From Priestia flexa NBRC 15715 (GTDB taxonomy: Bacteria > Bacillota > Bacilli > Bacillales > Bacillaceae_H), in the NCBI RefSeq assembly GCF_001591565.1, contig NZ_BCVD01000005.1, positions 1-57,476 of the forward strand: 57,476 nt of DNA, read 5' to 3'. The position numbers and the translations under genes are program-made. The notes beneath the pieces were generated by a model, which did no database searches, had not been told where the DNA came from, and saw nothing but the letters and a program-made list of their open reading frames with translations. Shown here piece after piece: positions 8,771 to 17,351 of this stretch. Numbering within the stretch: position 1 is the stretch's first letter; each line of letters starts with the position of its first letter.

Positions 8771-9544
8771 TTAGTTTGCTCTAGTAATTGTTAGAACATG
8801 CGCCTTGGCTTTGGCTTCCAAACGAAGAGGTAAAGAAGTAGTTCCATACCCATTGCTCACAAAGTAAACTATATCTTTATGCGTTTTAAGTCCCCCTAAT
8901 TCATAAGGGCCAAACCCAAGCAAACGGATTTGTCCACCATGAGTGTGACCGCTAAGCATTAAGTCAACACGCTGTTTTTCCACTTCAAAGACTGCATCTG
9001 GATTATGGCTAAGCAACAGTGTGAAATGTTGTTGATTTACACCGTTATAAGCTTGATTAATGTTTAAGTGCCCTTCTGACAAGTCATCAACTCCTACAAT
9101 ATTGTAAGAAACCCCTTCCTTCTCGATACAAATTGCTTCGTTTTTTAAAGCTACTACCTCATGCTTTTTGAAAAGAGCAGCTAGACTCTGTTGATTAATT
9201 TCATAGTCGTTATTTCCCCATACAAAGTAAATAGAACCTAGCTGTCTTAACTGCTTGATATTCGCTTCAATCTGTTGTGGCGAGACACCTTTTTCCGCTA
9301 GGTCTCCTCCAATAACAACAAAATCAATATGTCCCTTTACTTGTTCAATTAAGGATTTTGTAACCGTACGTTTATGTATATCTGAAATAAAGAAAATACG
9401 CAGTGACTGCCATTCCTTTGGAACACCCTTCACTTCAATATGTTCTTGTTCGACAACTGTACGCTGTGCCTCTTTGGCCATGTAAGTAAGTAAAACAATA
9501 GCAGCCACTACTAACACACCGATAATTCCTACAATCATAATCAT
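8771..9544 (-). CDS. ypbG: membrane-anchored metallophosphoesterase (YpbG-like)
   Basis: This calcineurin-like phosphoesterase has one N-terminal membrane segment (about residues 2-22). The metal-ligand motifs come in order: FISDIHKR (D-x-H), GGDLAEKG (GD), GNNDYE (GNxD in place of GNHD), LLSHNPD, and SGHTHGGQ (GHTH). The active site probably faces outward or lies at the membrane surface. Its natural substrate is unknown. I start it at the ATG at 9544, which has AAGGAG 7 bases upstream, rather than the longer frame to 9580. Its neighbour on the same strand begins 13 bases upstream. Confidence 0.88.
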   Translation of the reverse strand: MIMIVGIIGVLVVAAIVLLTYMAKEAQRTVVEQEHIEVKGVPKEWQSLRIFFISDIHKRTVTKSLIEQVKGHIDFVVIGGDLAEKGVSPQQIEANIKQLRQLGSIYFVWGNNDYEINQQSLAALFKKHEVVALKNEAICIEKEGVSYNIVGVDDLSEGHLNINQAYNGVNQQHFTLLLSHNPDAVFEVEKQRVDLMLSGHTHGGQIRLLGFGPYELGGLKTHKDIVYFVSNGYGTTSLPLRLEAKAKAHVLTITRAN

Positions 9545-9557
9545 GCTCACTCCTTTT

Positions 9558-9926
9558 TTATTTACTTTGTGAAGTAGCACCTATACCGTAAATGAATGAG
9601 ACCAACATAACTGGTAATAGTACATAATATTCAAATGAAATAAACGCTACGCAACCCACTAAAGAAAGCAATGCTACAAGAAATTCCACTCTGTGCAACC
9701 TTGTTCCTTGTATCCAGCGGTACACATTTTCAATTAACACCTGCACCCAAATAGCTTGACACGTACAGCTAATTAAAAAGAGCAAAACCGTTGCAAACAG
9801 ATTCTCTGGATTTTCCAGAAAAAATACAATGGTATCTAGCGAAGCTCCTTCTCGTTCAAATACAGAGGTTGTAATGAAATAATAACTACATACCCACCCT
9901 ATTACAAATAATAACCACTTTCTCAT
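9558..9926 (-). CDS. small membrane protein of unknown function
   Basis: I do not recognise this 122-residue protein. It is mostly hydrophobic, with about four predicted membrane segments (near residues 3-20, 40-66, 82-98 and 99-116) and a charged middle loop (ENVYRWIQGTRLHRVE). GGGGAGG lies about 8 bases before the ATG, so translation is plausible. It sits between ypbG and ypbF on the same strand, with 13 bases to ypbG, and is probably in the same transcript. The position and size do not match B. subtilis YpbD or YpbE. Confidence 0.75.
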   Translation of the reverse strand: MRKWLLFVIGWVCSYYFITTSVFEREGASLDTIVFFLENPENLFATVLLFLISCTCQAIWVQVLIENVYRWIQGTRLHRVEFLVALLSLVGCVAFISFEYYVLLPVMLVSFIYGIGATSQSK

Positions 9927-9988
9927 AATACAAGCCTCCCCTAACTACAACTTGTATGTGAGAAGAGGCTATTGCATGTATTGAATGC

Positions 9989-10447
9989 TTATTTATTTTC
10001 ATGATACAAATTAATATCGTAGGTTTGTTTCATTGCCGCATACAAATCTTTTCGACTTTCCCACTGTGCTGGAGTTGACCAAATGTCCTTGCTTTTTTGA
10101 ATAATTTCACACCGCAAATCATTAAATTCTTTTTCCACCTTATCGCATTGCTTTTGCATTTGTATCATCCTAAAATAGGTAGAAAAAATGATGATAAGCA
10201 AGAGAAGATGCTTACTATCACCGAGAAAAAATTGAATAAAGTCACTAAAAGCTATCAGGTTTAAGCGCGAAGTAAATACAAATAAATAACTTATCCCAAA
10301 CAGCAAGCATACAAAAAATACCCACTTCCATTTATTCATTGATTTTTGAGTAGCCGATAACTTTTCTTTTTTATTTATAACGCTTTCTAATATATATTGA
10401 GTAGGTTCATCAACATGATAGCGAGACAGCTCTTTCACTTTCTTCAA
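9989..10447 (-). CDS. ypbF: YpbF-like membrane protein (DUF2663)
   Basis: The 152-residue protein resembles YpbF in size, position and layout. A soluble N-terminal helix of about 40 residues is followed by two membrane segments (about 42-60 and 80-97) and a C-terminal helical, charged region (QMQKQCDKVEKEFNDLR). The function is unknown. It lies between recQ and the small membrane protein upstream of ypbG, all on one strand. Confidence 0.8.
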   Translation of the reverse strand: MKKVKELSRYHVDEPTQYILESVINKKEKLSATQKSMNKWKWVFFVCLLFGISYLFVFTSRLNLIAFSDFIQFFLGDSKHLLLLIIIFSTYFRMIQMQKQCDKVEKEFNDLRCEIIQKSKDIWSTPAQWESRKDLYAAMKQTYDINLYHENK

Positions 10448-10522
10448 CTCCCCTTTATAAGGCTAGTACAACAGTATGAAGAAAGGTGAATGTTTATGTT
10501 TAAAATTTCAACAATGGTCTTT

Positions 10523-12040
10523 CTAGTGAACGTCTTGTTTGAGCAATCTCGCTAGTTCGGCTTGCCATCCTAAAAATGTAGATTCTGTACGCTCATGTTC
10601 GGATTGCTTAAATTCATCTAAATCAATGCTGCAAAGATCACAACAATTGTGCCTCTCTGAAATGCCCTCTTCTTCAAAATATCTCATTAAGGCTTTTCTT
10701 CTACATTCTTTTGTATGGATAAACCCTTTCATTGCATGGTATTTTTTCTGCTTAGCGTTTAGGCGTTTATTTACAATCTCCACCAGTTCTCCATATAGAG
10801 ATTCCGTAACCTGTTCTGGATAAATTATTCCATCATGAATCGCACCAATGTTTTCTAAATAGTGGCGAATAAAACGCCAATGCGTCTCATAAACACCAAT
10901 TGTAAATAAAAAGTGGGCTTCAACTTCTCGAACTCCAACTGGACTGGAGCTTGAACGAATTTGTGTCAAACAATATAAAAGCGTATCTGGAGAAGGAAGC
11001 TCTAAGTCTAACAAAGCCTGTGCAGACCCATCATCTTCTTCACTATATAATAAAATTGCTAAGCTCGGTAAGCCATCACGGCCTCCTCTTCCAATTTCCT
11101 GAACATAGGATTCAAGCTGCGTAGGCGTTTGAAAATGCAGGACAAAACGAACGTTCGATTTGTTAACTCCCATTCCAAAAGCACTTGTACAGCAGATGAA
11201 GTCGAGCTGATTTTCAAGAAATTGTCGCTGAATGAGCATGCGATCGTTAGCTTCCATTCCTCCATGGTAATATTGGACTTTTTCGACACCATTTTCTTTT
11301 AAGTAGTGCGTTAACGACTCCGTTAACGCTCGGCTAGAGCAATAAATAATACCTGGTTTTTGAATTTTCGTTACGTATTCCAGTAGCTTTTTCTTTTTTT
11401 CTTCAAGACCATGCACATGCTCTACGCTGATAGCAATATTTGAACGATTCATTGAATATAAATGCTCGTTGACTTGATCAAGGTGTAGATAAGTTTTAAT
11501 ATCACTGAGCACTTCACTCGTTGCTGTACCTGTTAGCGCTAAGCAAGTCGGTTTCCCTAGGTTTTCCCATACCATGCCTAAGTTTAAATAATCTAACCGA
11601 AAGTCATGGCCCCATTGCGAAATACAGTGTGCTTCATCTACAACGAACATACCAATATTTGCTTGTTTGAGAGCCTGAACTACATACGGATTCTGTAAGA
11701 TTTCAGGAGAAGCATAAATGAAACGATAGCTATTTAAGGAACGAAGCGCCTGCCGCTTTTCATCTTCACGTAAAAAACTGTTAAGAGCAATAACTCGTTT
11801 TTCTCCCTTGGCTTTGAGCTGCTGAACCTGATCTTCCATTAAGGAAAGCAACGGGGACACGATAAGGATTGGCCGCTTTAAAAAATAGCCAGGGAGCTGG
11901 TAACAAAGTGACTTTCCTGTTCCCGTAGGCAAGACGGCCAAAACATGATTGTTATTTAATAAGTCCGTTATAATTTCTTTTTGACCGTTCCGAAAAGTAG
12001 AAAAGCCGAATTCCTTTTGAAGTACCTGTTCTAACTGCAT
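10523..12040 (-). CDS. recQ: RecQ-family ATP-dependent DNA helicase (RecS type)
   Basis: This superfamily 2 helicase has the Q motif (FRNGQKEII), Walker A TGTGKS, DEAH box, GTATSE (motif III) and the helicase C-terminal motif IGRGGRDG. A zinc-binding cluster (CRRKAL, then CCDLC) follows. At 505 residues it ends soon after the RQC start and lacks the HRDC domain, so it belongs to the short RecS-like group. It acts in recombination and repair of stalled forks. The gene is preceded by ypbB with a 15-base gap and has a good AAAGGAG site. Confidence 0.92.
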   Translation of the reverse strand: MQLEQVLQKEFGFSTFRNGQKEIITDLLNNNHVLAVLPTGTGKSLCYQLPGYFLKRPILIVSPLLSLMEDQVQQLKAKGEKRVIALNSFLREDEKRQALRSLNSYRFIYASPEILQNPYVVQALKQANIGMFVVDEAHCISQWGHDFRLDYLNLGMVWENLGKPTCLALTGTATSEVLSDIKTYLHLDQVNEHLYSMNRSNIAISVEHVHGLEEKKKKLLEYVTKIQKPGIIYCSSRALTESLTHYLKENGVEKVQYYHGGMEANDRMLIQRQFLENQLDFICCTSAFGMGVNKSNVRFVLHFQTPTQLESYVQEIGRGGRDGLPSLAILLYSEEDDGSAQALLDLELPSPDTLLYCLTQIRSSSSPVGVREVEAHFLFTIGVYETHWRFIRHYLENIGAIHDGIIYPEQVTESLYGELVEIVNKRLNAKQKKYHAMKGFIHTKECRRKALMRYFEEEGISERHNCCDLCSIDLDEFKQSEHERTESTFLGWQAELARLLKQDVH

Positions 12041-12055
12041 CGTCTTACTCCTTTC

Positions 12056-13108
12056 TTAATTCGTTACGCACTTAGCCAATACAAGACGAATTTGAAAATA
12101 AGTAAGGTGATCACTAACCCTTTTTTTGATTTCTTTTAGCTGATTGGTATTTAACGCTTCAAAAGCATTCATAATTTCCTTTTGATCCTCCACTTTTACA
12201 TAATCATCAATAGTAAAATTAGGAAGAAACAGTGCCAATTCAGCAATATGATCTTCAATTGTGCTCTCTTTTAACCGTCTAATTCGAGCTACTTCTTTTA
12301 ATGATTTTCCTTTTTGTAACCACTCGTACGTTTTAACTGTTGAAGCCGTTAGTGGCACAGTCATATGTACGTCCTGTATAAATTGTTGAAGAACTGGAAA
12401 TTCACTTCGACATTTGCTAATTTGCTCAATGATTTGATGAACGACGCTGATCATTAATAAATGAACGTAGTGTTCGTTCATCTTATAATATTCAGCAAGC
12501 TGACTTTTGGTTAAACCAATTCGCTTATATCCACTCAGATGTTGAACAAACACATCAGCGTTTTGAGAAGAACATTTCGTTAAAATACATTTTAATTCAT
12601 TAAACAAGCGTTTGGCCAACTCTTCTCTTGAATACGACTGAGAAAATAAATAAGCTTTCACCCATTGAATGGTCTCAGGATCTTGGGTGATTGGCAAAAA
12701 TCCCTTTTGAAAATACTGTAGATTAGAGATTGTTTGAATGAACAAGGTCAGTCTCGATAAAAATAATTGTGTGCTACTTGCAAATTGCCAACCGCTAAGC
12801 TTAGCTGGCAGAGGCCATTCACGTAATTGTTGGTGAAGTGCCTCTTCACCCTTGCTTGTTAGCATATATTTTTGATGGTCCACTTCTTTAATGAATTGAT
12901 GAGAAGTAAGCTCTTTTACGTATAGAGAAAATGTTTCTTTTTTCAAGTAACTAAATGATTGAAATAAAAAAGACAAGCCAAAGATTTTACCGTCTTGAAT
13001 TGTTTGCGCTGATTTTTTCCCAGTTACTATATGATAAATCCCGTAAACTGTTCGTTCACCTTTTAGTTGTTGCATACTATATAGCATAACGGTTTGAATA
13101 TAGTTCAC
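12056..13108 (-). CDS. ypbB: YpbB, helix-turn-helix domain protein
   Basis: The protein of about 350 residues matches YpbB, cotranscribed with recQ in Bacillus. A C-terminal helix-turn-helix (about residues 260-300, with YEWLQKGKSLKEVARIRRL) is of the RecQ-C-terminal helicase-associated HTH type. The pair may therefore supply in two polypeptides what longer RecQ proteins hold in one. I chose the GTG at 13108 because AAAGGAAG is placed 9 bases upstream; the ATG at 13135 has no ribosome site. Its role is unproven. A Fur-type box lies in the divergent region with fer. Confidence 0.82.
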   Translation of the reverse strand: MNYIQTVMLYSMQQLKGERTVYGIYHIVTGKKSAQTIQDGKIFGLSFLFQSFSYLKKETFSLYVKELTSHQFIKEVDHQKYMLTSKGEEALHQQLREWPLPAKLSGWQFASSTQLFLSRLTLFIQTISNLQYFQKGFLPITQDPETIQWVKAYLFSQSYSREELAKRLFNELKCILTKCSSQNADVFVQHLSGYKRIGLTKSQLAEYYKMNEHYVHLLMISVVHQIIEQISKCRSEFPVLQQFIQDVHMTVPLTASTVKTYEWLQKGKSLKEVARIRRLKESTIEDHIAELALFLPNFTIDDYVKVEDQKEIMNAFEALNTNQLKEIKKRVSDHLTYFQIRLVLAKCVTN

Positions 13109-13229
13109 AATCGTCAACTTCCTTTCTCTTTTCATTTTACCAAAACTTTAACAGAAAGCACCTTTTTGTCATTGCACGTATTGAGATGAACGAAAAAAGT
13201 GGCACTATAAGTCATGACAAACCCTTGTC

Positions 13230-13244
13230 TGATAAGCATTATCA
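13230..13244. promoter_or_regulatory. Fur-type box upstream of fer
   Basis: TGATAAGCATTATCA matches the Bacillus Fur 7-1-7 consensus TGATAATnATTATCA at 13 of 14 defined positions. It ends 12 bases before the fer -35. Confidence 0.72.
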
Positions 13245-13256
13245 ATGACTTTTCTA

Positions 13257-13285
13257 TTGAAAAGTTTTAAAAATCGTCTTACAAT
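13257..13285 (+). promoter_or_regulatory. sigma-A promoter of fer
   Basis: TTGAAA (13257-13262), 17 bases, TACAAT (13280-13285), about 80 bases before the fer ATG. Confidence 0.7.
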
Positions 13286-13330
13286 GGGTAAAGAGAAATT
13301 TCACGCTTATGTTGAAAAGAGATTATATAA

Positions 13331-13615
<285 letters not shown>

Positions 13616-13621
13616 AAAACA

Positions 13622-13658
13622 ATAAAAGACCTGTACATCCACGTACAGGTCTTTTTTC
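13622..13658. terminator. bidirectional terminator fer / fmnP
   Basis: A perfect hairpin AAAAGACCTGTAC-N6-GTACAGGTCTTTTTT with A and T runs on both sides closes the two convergent genes. Confidence 0.9.
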
Positions 13659-13661
13659 TAT

Positions 13662-14237
13662 TTAAACAGCGACTCGCTTTGTAATCCAATATTTCATTTT
13701 ATTAAATAAAACAACGAAAATTAAGCCAGTAATAATTCCTTTAATCATGTTAAATGGCAGAATGCCCGTTACGACTAGCTGACGTGTTTCCTCACTTGAC
13801 AGCGCCGGTGACTGTAAGAAAAGCGTATATGCAGGTAAGAACACATAGTAATTTAAAAACGCCATTCCAACTGACATCACTACTGTTCCAACTACTAAAC
13901 CTGTTGTAATACCTTTTGTATTTTTAAATTTATGAAACATAAGAGAAACCGGTAAGATAAACAATAGCCCTGCTACAAAATTTGCTAATTGGCCTACAGG
14001 GACGCCTGTTGCACTTCCTTGAATGAGATAATGCAGCAAATTTTTAATTCCTTCGACAATAAGACCTGCTACAGGACCAAAGATTAATGCAGCAAGCAGC
14101 GCCGGTACCTCACTAAAATCAATTTTTAAAAACGGTGGTATACCTGGTATTGGGAAGTTAAGCATCATTAATACATAAGACAAACCGCTTAGCATCCCTA
14201 GAATAACAAGCTTTTGTGTTTTCTTGCTATGTTCCAT
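13662..14237 (-). CDS. fmnP: riboflavin ECF transporter S component (RibU/FmnP)
   Basis: This is the 191-residue substrate-binding membrane subunit that takes up riboflavin with the shared EcfAA'T module. It has about six membrane segments, and the N-terminal region KTQKLVILGMLSGLSYVLM is typical of RibU. The start at 14237 has AGGAGAGAGG just upstream. The frame continues upstream to 14429, but that part is the riboswitch leader, not protein. An FMN riboswitch and terminator precede it, so flavin plenty should shut it off. Confidence 0.94.
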   Translation of the reverse strand: MEHSKKTQKLVILGMLSGLSYVLMMLNFPIPGIPPFLKIDFSEVPALLAALIFGPVAGLIVEGIKNLLHYLIQGSATGVPVGQLANFVAGLLFILPVSLMFHKFKNTKGITTGLVVGTVVMSVGMAFLNYYVFLPAYTLFLQSPALSSEETRQLVVTGILPFNMIKGIITGLIFVVLFNKMKYWITKRVAV

Positions 14238-14301
14238 TTTCCTCTCTCCTTCTTGCGATCCATTCTTCCAAGAAGAAAGGTTCATTGCACATGCACTCCA
14301 T

Positions 14302-14328
14302 AAAAAAACCTCAACAAATTTGTTGAGG
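14302..14328 (-). terminator. riboswitch-controlled terminator of fmnP
   Basis: On the minus strand CCTCAACA-AATT-TGTTGAGG is followed by T7. A leader segment within 14360-14376 (AACAAATGTGTTGA) can pair with the 5' part of this hairpin at 13 of 14 positions and would act as antiterminator. Confidence 0.85.
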
Positions 14329-14387
14329 GAAAATGCAGGCACATTCAATAAACGTTCAACACATTTGTTTTTGAACGTTTGAACCTC

Positions 14388-14521
14388 CACCTTCTCCCAT
14401 CCAGACTTTACTGTCGGCTTTGGAATCACACCAAATCCTGCTCCACATTTAAAGAGCTCGCGGGCTTAAAACAATTTGTTTATCACCGCCGGTCGGGAAT
14501 TACACCCTGCCCCGAAGATAG
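14388..14521 (-). ncRNA. FMN riboswitch (RFN element)
   Basis: The minus strand shows the conserved RFN blocks in order: ATCTTCGGGGCAGGGTG, AATTCCCGACCGGCGGT, AGCCCGCGAGC, a short variable stem, GCAGGATTTGGTGTGATTCC, AAAGCCGACAGT, AGTCTGGATGGGAGAAG. It is followed by an antiterminator and a terminator, so it should act by transcription attenuation on FMN binding. It controls the riboflavin uptake gene fmnP. Confidence 0.97.
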
Positions 14522-14543
14522 ATCAATATTTAATGATGTTCAC

Positions 14544-14572
14544 ATTATATGATACCTTGAATTAAAAGTAAA
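14544..14572 (-). promoter_or_regulatory. sigma-A promoter of the fmnP leader
   Basis: The minus strand reads TTTACT (14567-14572), 17 bases, TATAAT (14544-14549), starting transcription just before the riboswitch. Confidence 0.75.
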
Positions 14573-14794
14573 TCATTTGATACAAAAAATACTGCAATTC
14601 CGATTTCTTTCAGTCATTATTTTTTCATGATGAAAAAACAGCGCAATAACGAAAGATTGTCAGGTATTCTTTCACCGTACTTTCTTACATATAAAACTCC
14701 AAAAAGTACGTATTAAAAATATTTTCACAAAAACAAAACCGCTAAAATACCAAGTTTTTCACTAAAAATCCGAATATTAAGTAACAAATTAAAA
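14573..14794. other. intergenic region between fmnP leader and serA
   Basis: I find no gene here. It holds a perfect 9-1-9 inverted repeat TTTTTTCAT-G-ATGAAAAAA (14620-14638) and a second repeat CGTACTTT (14676-14683) with AAAGTACG (14703-14710) across a 19-base loop. Neither has a following T run on the expected side. They could be protein sites or chance AT-rich symmetry. Confidence 0.5.
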
Positions 14795-14810
14795 ATGAAA
14801 ACGTTACCAA
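14795..14810. promoter_or_regulatory. cre-like site upstream of serA
   Basis: ATGAAAACGTTACCAA fits WTGNAANCGNWNNCWW at every defined position. It lies 23 bases upstream of the serA -35, a placement seen at CcpA-activated rather than repressed genes. Confidence 0.5.
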
Positions 14811-14833
14811 TTGTGAACTTTTCTACAATCCAA

Positions 14834-14862
14834 TTGACAGAATTTTTTTAACGTGATAAATT
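14834..14862 (+). promoter_or_regulatory. sigma-A promoter of serA
   Basis: TTGACA (14834-14839), 17 bases, TAAATT (14857-14862). Confidence 0.7.
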
Positions 14863-14899
14863 ATCAGATATTTGAGTTGTGAAAGGGAGATGTTAATAC

Positions 14900-16474
14900 A
14901 TGTATGAAGTGTTAGTAGCTGATTCAATTAGCAATGAAGGTCTTGCTCCATTATTAGAAGCATCAAATGTTAATTTAACAAGAAAAAAAGTAACGGAAGT
15001 TGAAGATTTATTGCATACATACGATGCACTGCTTGTTCGAAGCGCAACGACTGTGACAGAAGACTTGTTAGACAAAATGAAGAATTTAAAGATTGTTGCT
15101 CGTGCAGGTGTAGGTGTCGATAACATTGATATTGAAGCATCAACTAAACGAGGCGTTGTTGTCATTAATGCCCCAAATGGAAACACTATTTCTACAGCTG
15201 AGCATACTTTTGCCATGATGGCTAGCTTAGTTCGCCATATCCCTCAAGGGAACATTTCCGTTAAGTCTCGCGAATGGAACCGATCAGCTTTTGTTGGTAC
15301 GGAACTCAATCGCAAGCATTTGGGAATTGTTGGTTTTGGTCGTATCGGCTCTGAACTTGCAAAACGTGCGAAAGCCTTTAACATGACGGTACATGTATAT
15401 GATCCATTTTTAACAACATCTCGTGCAGAAAAACTAGGAGTTGACCTCTTATCGTTAGATGATTTATTAGCAGTAGCTGATATTATTACTGTTCATACGC
15501 CATTAACGAAAGATACAAAAGGTTTATTGAATCGCGAGACGTTAGCCAAAACAAAGAAAGGCGTTTACTTACTAAATTGTGCACGAGGCGGTATTATTGA
15601 TGAAGAAGCACTTGCACACTATTTAGAGATTGGTCACGTTCAAGGCGCTGCAATTGACGTATTTGAAGTAGAACCACCTACTGATAATCCACTTTTAAAC
15701 TTTGACCAAGTTATTACAACACCACATTTAGGTGCTTCAACAAAAGAAGCGCAGTTAAATGTAGCAGAAGATGTTGCCTATGACGTGCTACGCTTCTTAG
15801 AAGGCAACCCAGTAAGTTCGTCAATTAACTTACCGACGCTTTCAAAAGACGTATTTGAAAAAATCCAGCCGTTTACTAGCTTAACGAAACAGCTTGGTGC
15901 CGTTCTATCACAATGCATGAAAGAACCTGTTCAAGATATTTCTGTTACGTACGCAGGAACAGTAGCAGACTTAGAAACAACCTATATTACACGAAGCTTG
16001 TTATCTGGATTTTTAACTCATCGTATTGACCGTTCAGTCAACGAAGTAAACGCGTCAATGATTGCCAAAGAAAGAGGCATTACGTTTGGTGAGAAGATTT
16101 CTGATAACACTCAAGGCTATGCTAACATTATTGAAGTTGTTGTAAAAGGAGAGTCTCGCACATTCTCTATTACTGGTACGTATATTAAAGATTATGGTCC
16201 TCGCGTTATTAACATTGATTCATTCGACATTGATTTTTATCCAGAAGGACATTTATTATATATCCGACACACAGACCAACCAGGTGTTATTGGAAATGTT
16301 GGTAAAGCGCTTGGTGACTTAGATATCAACATTGCAACAATGCAGGTAGGACGTAAACAAAAAGGCGGAGAAGCCATTATGATGCTTACGTTCGACCGTC
16401 TTATTGAAGACGCAACGATTGAATCATTAAAGCAAGCAAGTGAAATTGTTACAATTCAACGTATTGAACTATAA
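14900..16474 (+). CDS. serA: D-3-phosphoglycerate dehydrogenase
   Basis: SerA catalyses the first step of serine synthesis, oxidising 3-phosphoglycerate with NAD. The 524-residue protein has the 2-hydroxyacid dehydrogenase fold with the NAD motif GFGRIGSELAKRAK, the catalytic Arg in NCARGGIIDEEAL and the Glu/His region TTPHLGASTKEAQ. An intervening allosteric domain and a C-terminal ACT domain (HTDQPGVIGNVGKALGD) follow, the usual site of serine feedback. It is monocistronic with its own promoter and terminator. Confidence 0.97.
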   Translation: MYEVLVADSISNEGLAPLLEASNVNLTRKKVTEVEDLLHTYDALLVRSATTVTEDLLDKMKNLKIVARAGVGVDNIDIEASTKRGVVVINAPNGNTISTAEHTFAMMASLVRHIPQGNISVKSREWNRSAFVGTELNRKHLGIVGFGRIGSELAKRAKAFNMTVHVYDPFLTTSRAEKLGVDLLSLDDLLAVADIITVHTPLTKDTKGLLNRETLAKTKKGVYLLNCARGGIIDEEALAHYLEIGHVQGAAIDVFEVEPPTDNPLLNFDQVITTPHLGASTKEAQLNVAEDVAYDVLRFLEGNPVSSSINLPTLSKDVFEKIQPFTSLTKQLGAVLSQCMKEPVQDISVTYAGTVADLETTYITRSLLSGFLTHRIDRSVNEVNASMIAKERGITFGEKISDNTQGYANIIEVVVKGESRTFSITGTYIKDYGPRVINIDSFDIDFYPEGHLLYIRHTDQPGVIGNVGKALGDLDINIATMQVGRKQKGGEAIMMLTFDRLIEDATIESLKQASEIVTIQRIEL

Positions 16475-16477
16475 AAT

Positions 16478-16511
16478 AAAAACAAGAAAGGTCTAGGCCT
16501 TTCTTGTTTTT
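16478..16511. terminator. bidirectional terminator serA / M23-LysM gene
   Basis: A perfect hairpin AAAAACAAGAAAGG-N6-CCTTTCTTGTTTTT lies between the convergent genes. Confidence 0.88.
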
Positions 16512-17193
16512 ATTTTGTTATCTTTAGATGTTGACCTGGATAAATATCGCTGGTCGTCATATGATTCCTTCCTTTTAAATCGTCTACATTCATTTCATAT
16601 TTTTGTGCGATTTTAGATAACGTGTCTCCTCTTTTTACAACGTACCCTTCATTCAACTGTCTAAATACAGCAGTCTCTAAATCTTCCCTTACGTAGGCTG
16701 ATAATTTCCCTTGATCAAGCTTTGCAATCGGGTTAATAGCATTCGTTTTATTAATATTCCATGTTCCCTTATGAACCTCAAAATGCAAATGAGCACCCGA
16801 TGATCGCCCTGTGTTACCTACTTGTCCAATTGCCTGACGAATAGAAACTCTTTCACCTTCTGTAACATCTCGACTATTCAAGTGTGCATACACCGTTTCA
16901 TATCCGTTATCTTGCTTAATAAACACAACTTGTCCATATGTATCAGAGTAATAAGACTTTGTAACTCTTCCACTATATACTGCATACACCTGTGTCCCCA
17001 CAGGCGCTGCAATATCAATACCAAAATGCTTTGCGTTACGAGAGCCAAACACATCTGTAAGCGTTCCTTCTTCAGTCGGCCAGTTCCACTGTGTAGAAGC
17101 TTCTGCTTTAGCCATTGTTCCTCCAACAAACAATAGCCCTATACACATCCCCATAATGACTACTACTAATATTCGCCTTACAATATCAAGCAT
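16510..17193 (-). CDS. secreted M23 peptidase with C-terminal LysM
   Basis: This is a secreted or wall-bound protein of 227 residues. A signal peptide (about 1-31, ending near AKAEA) leads into a LytM/M23 zinc endopeptidase domain with the metal-site motifs HFGIDIA, HLN and HLHFE. A single LysM (about 181-226, with YVVKRGDTLSKIAQKYE) ends it. The catalytic residues are present, so it may cut peptide cross-links. The start at 17193 has AGGAGG 6 bases upstream; the frame to 17253 has no such site. B. subtilis carries sigX-rsiX and other genes around this position, so the gene is not part of that conserved order. Its role is unknown. Confidence 0.85.
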   Translation of the reverse strand: MLDIVRRILVVVIMGMCIGLLFVGGTMAKAEASTQWNWPTEEGTLTDVFGSRNAKHFGIDIAAPVGTQVYAVYSGRVTKSYYSDTYGQVVFIKQDNGYETVYAHLNSRDVTEGERVSIRQAIGQVGNTGRSSGAHLHFEVHKGTWNINKTNAINPIAKLDQGKLSAYVREDLETAVFRQLNEGYVVKRGDTLSKIAQKYEMNVDDLKGRNHMTTSDIYPGQHLKITK

Positions 17194-17274
17194 ACATGTC
17201 CTCCTATGTACTAAGCGTTTCTTGACACATAAATATACTATATGCAGTTTCAAAAATTCTAGACATTTCCAGTA

Positions 17275-17314
17275 AAAAAGGTTAGAAAATATTTTACTAT
17301 TTTCTAACCTTTTA
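17275..17314 (-). terminator. terminator after resDE
   Basis: A hairpin AAAGGTTAGAAAATA with a short loop and matching arm is followed by T6 on the minus strand, downstream of the resE stop. Confidence 0.8.
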
Positions 17315-17351
17315 CTCTTTGGTCTTTAAAACACAAGTAGCATTTATCTTA

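Noticed and set aside
14238-14429. N-terminal extension of the riboflavin transporter
   Set aside because: The bases encode the terminator, antiterminator and end of the FMN riboswitch. The internal ATG has the ribosome site.
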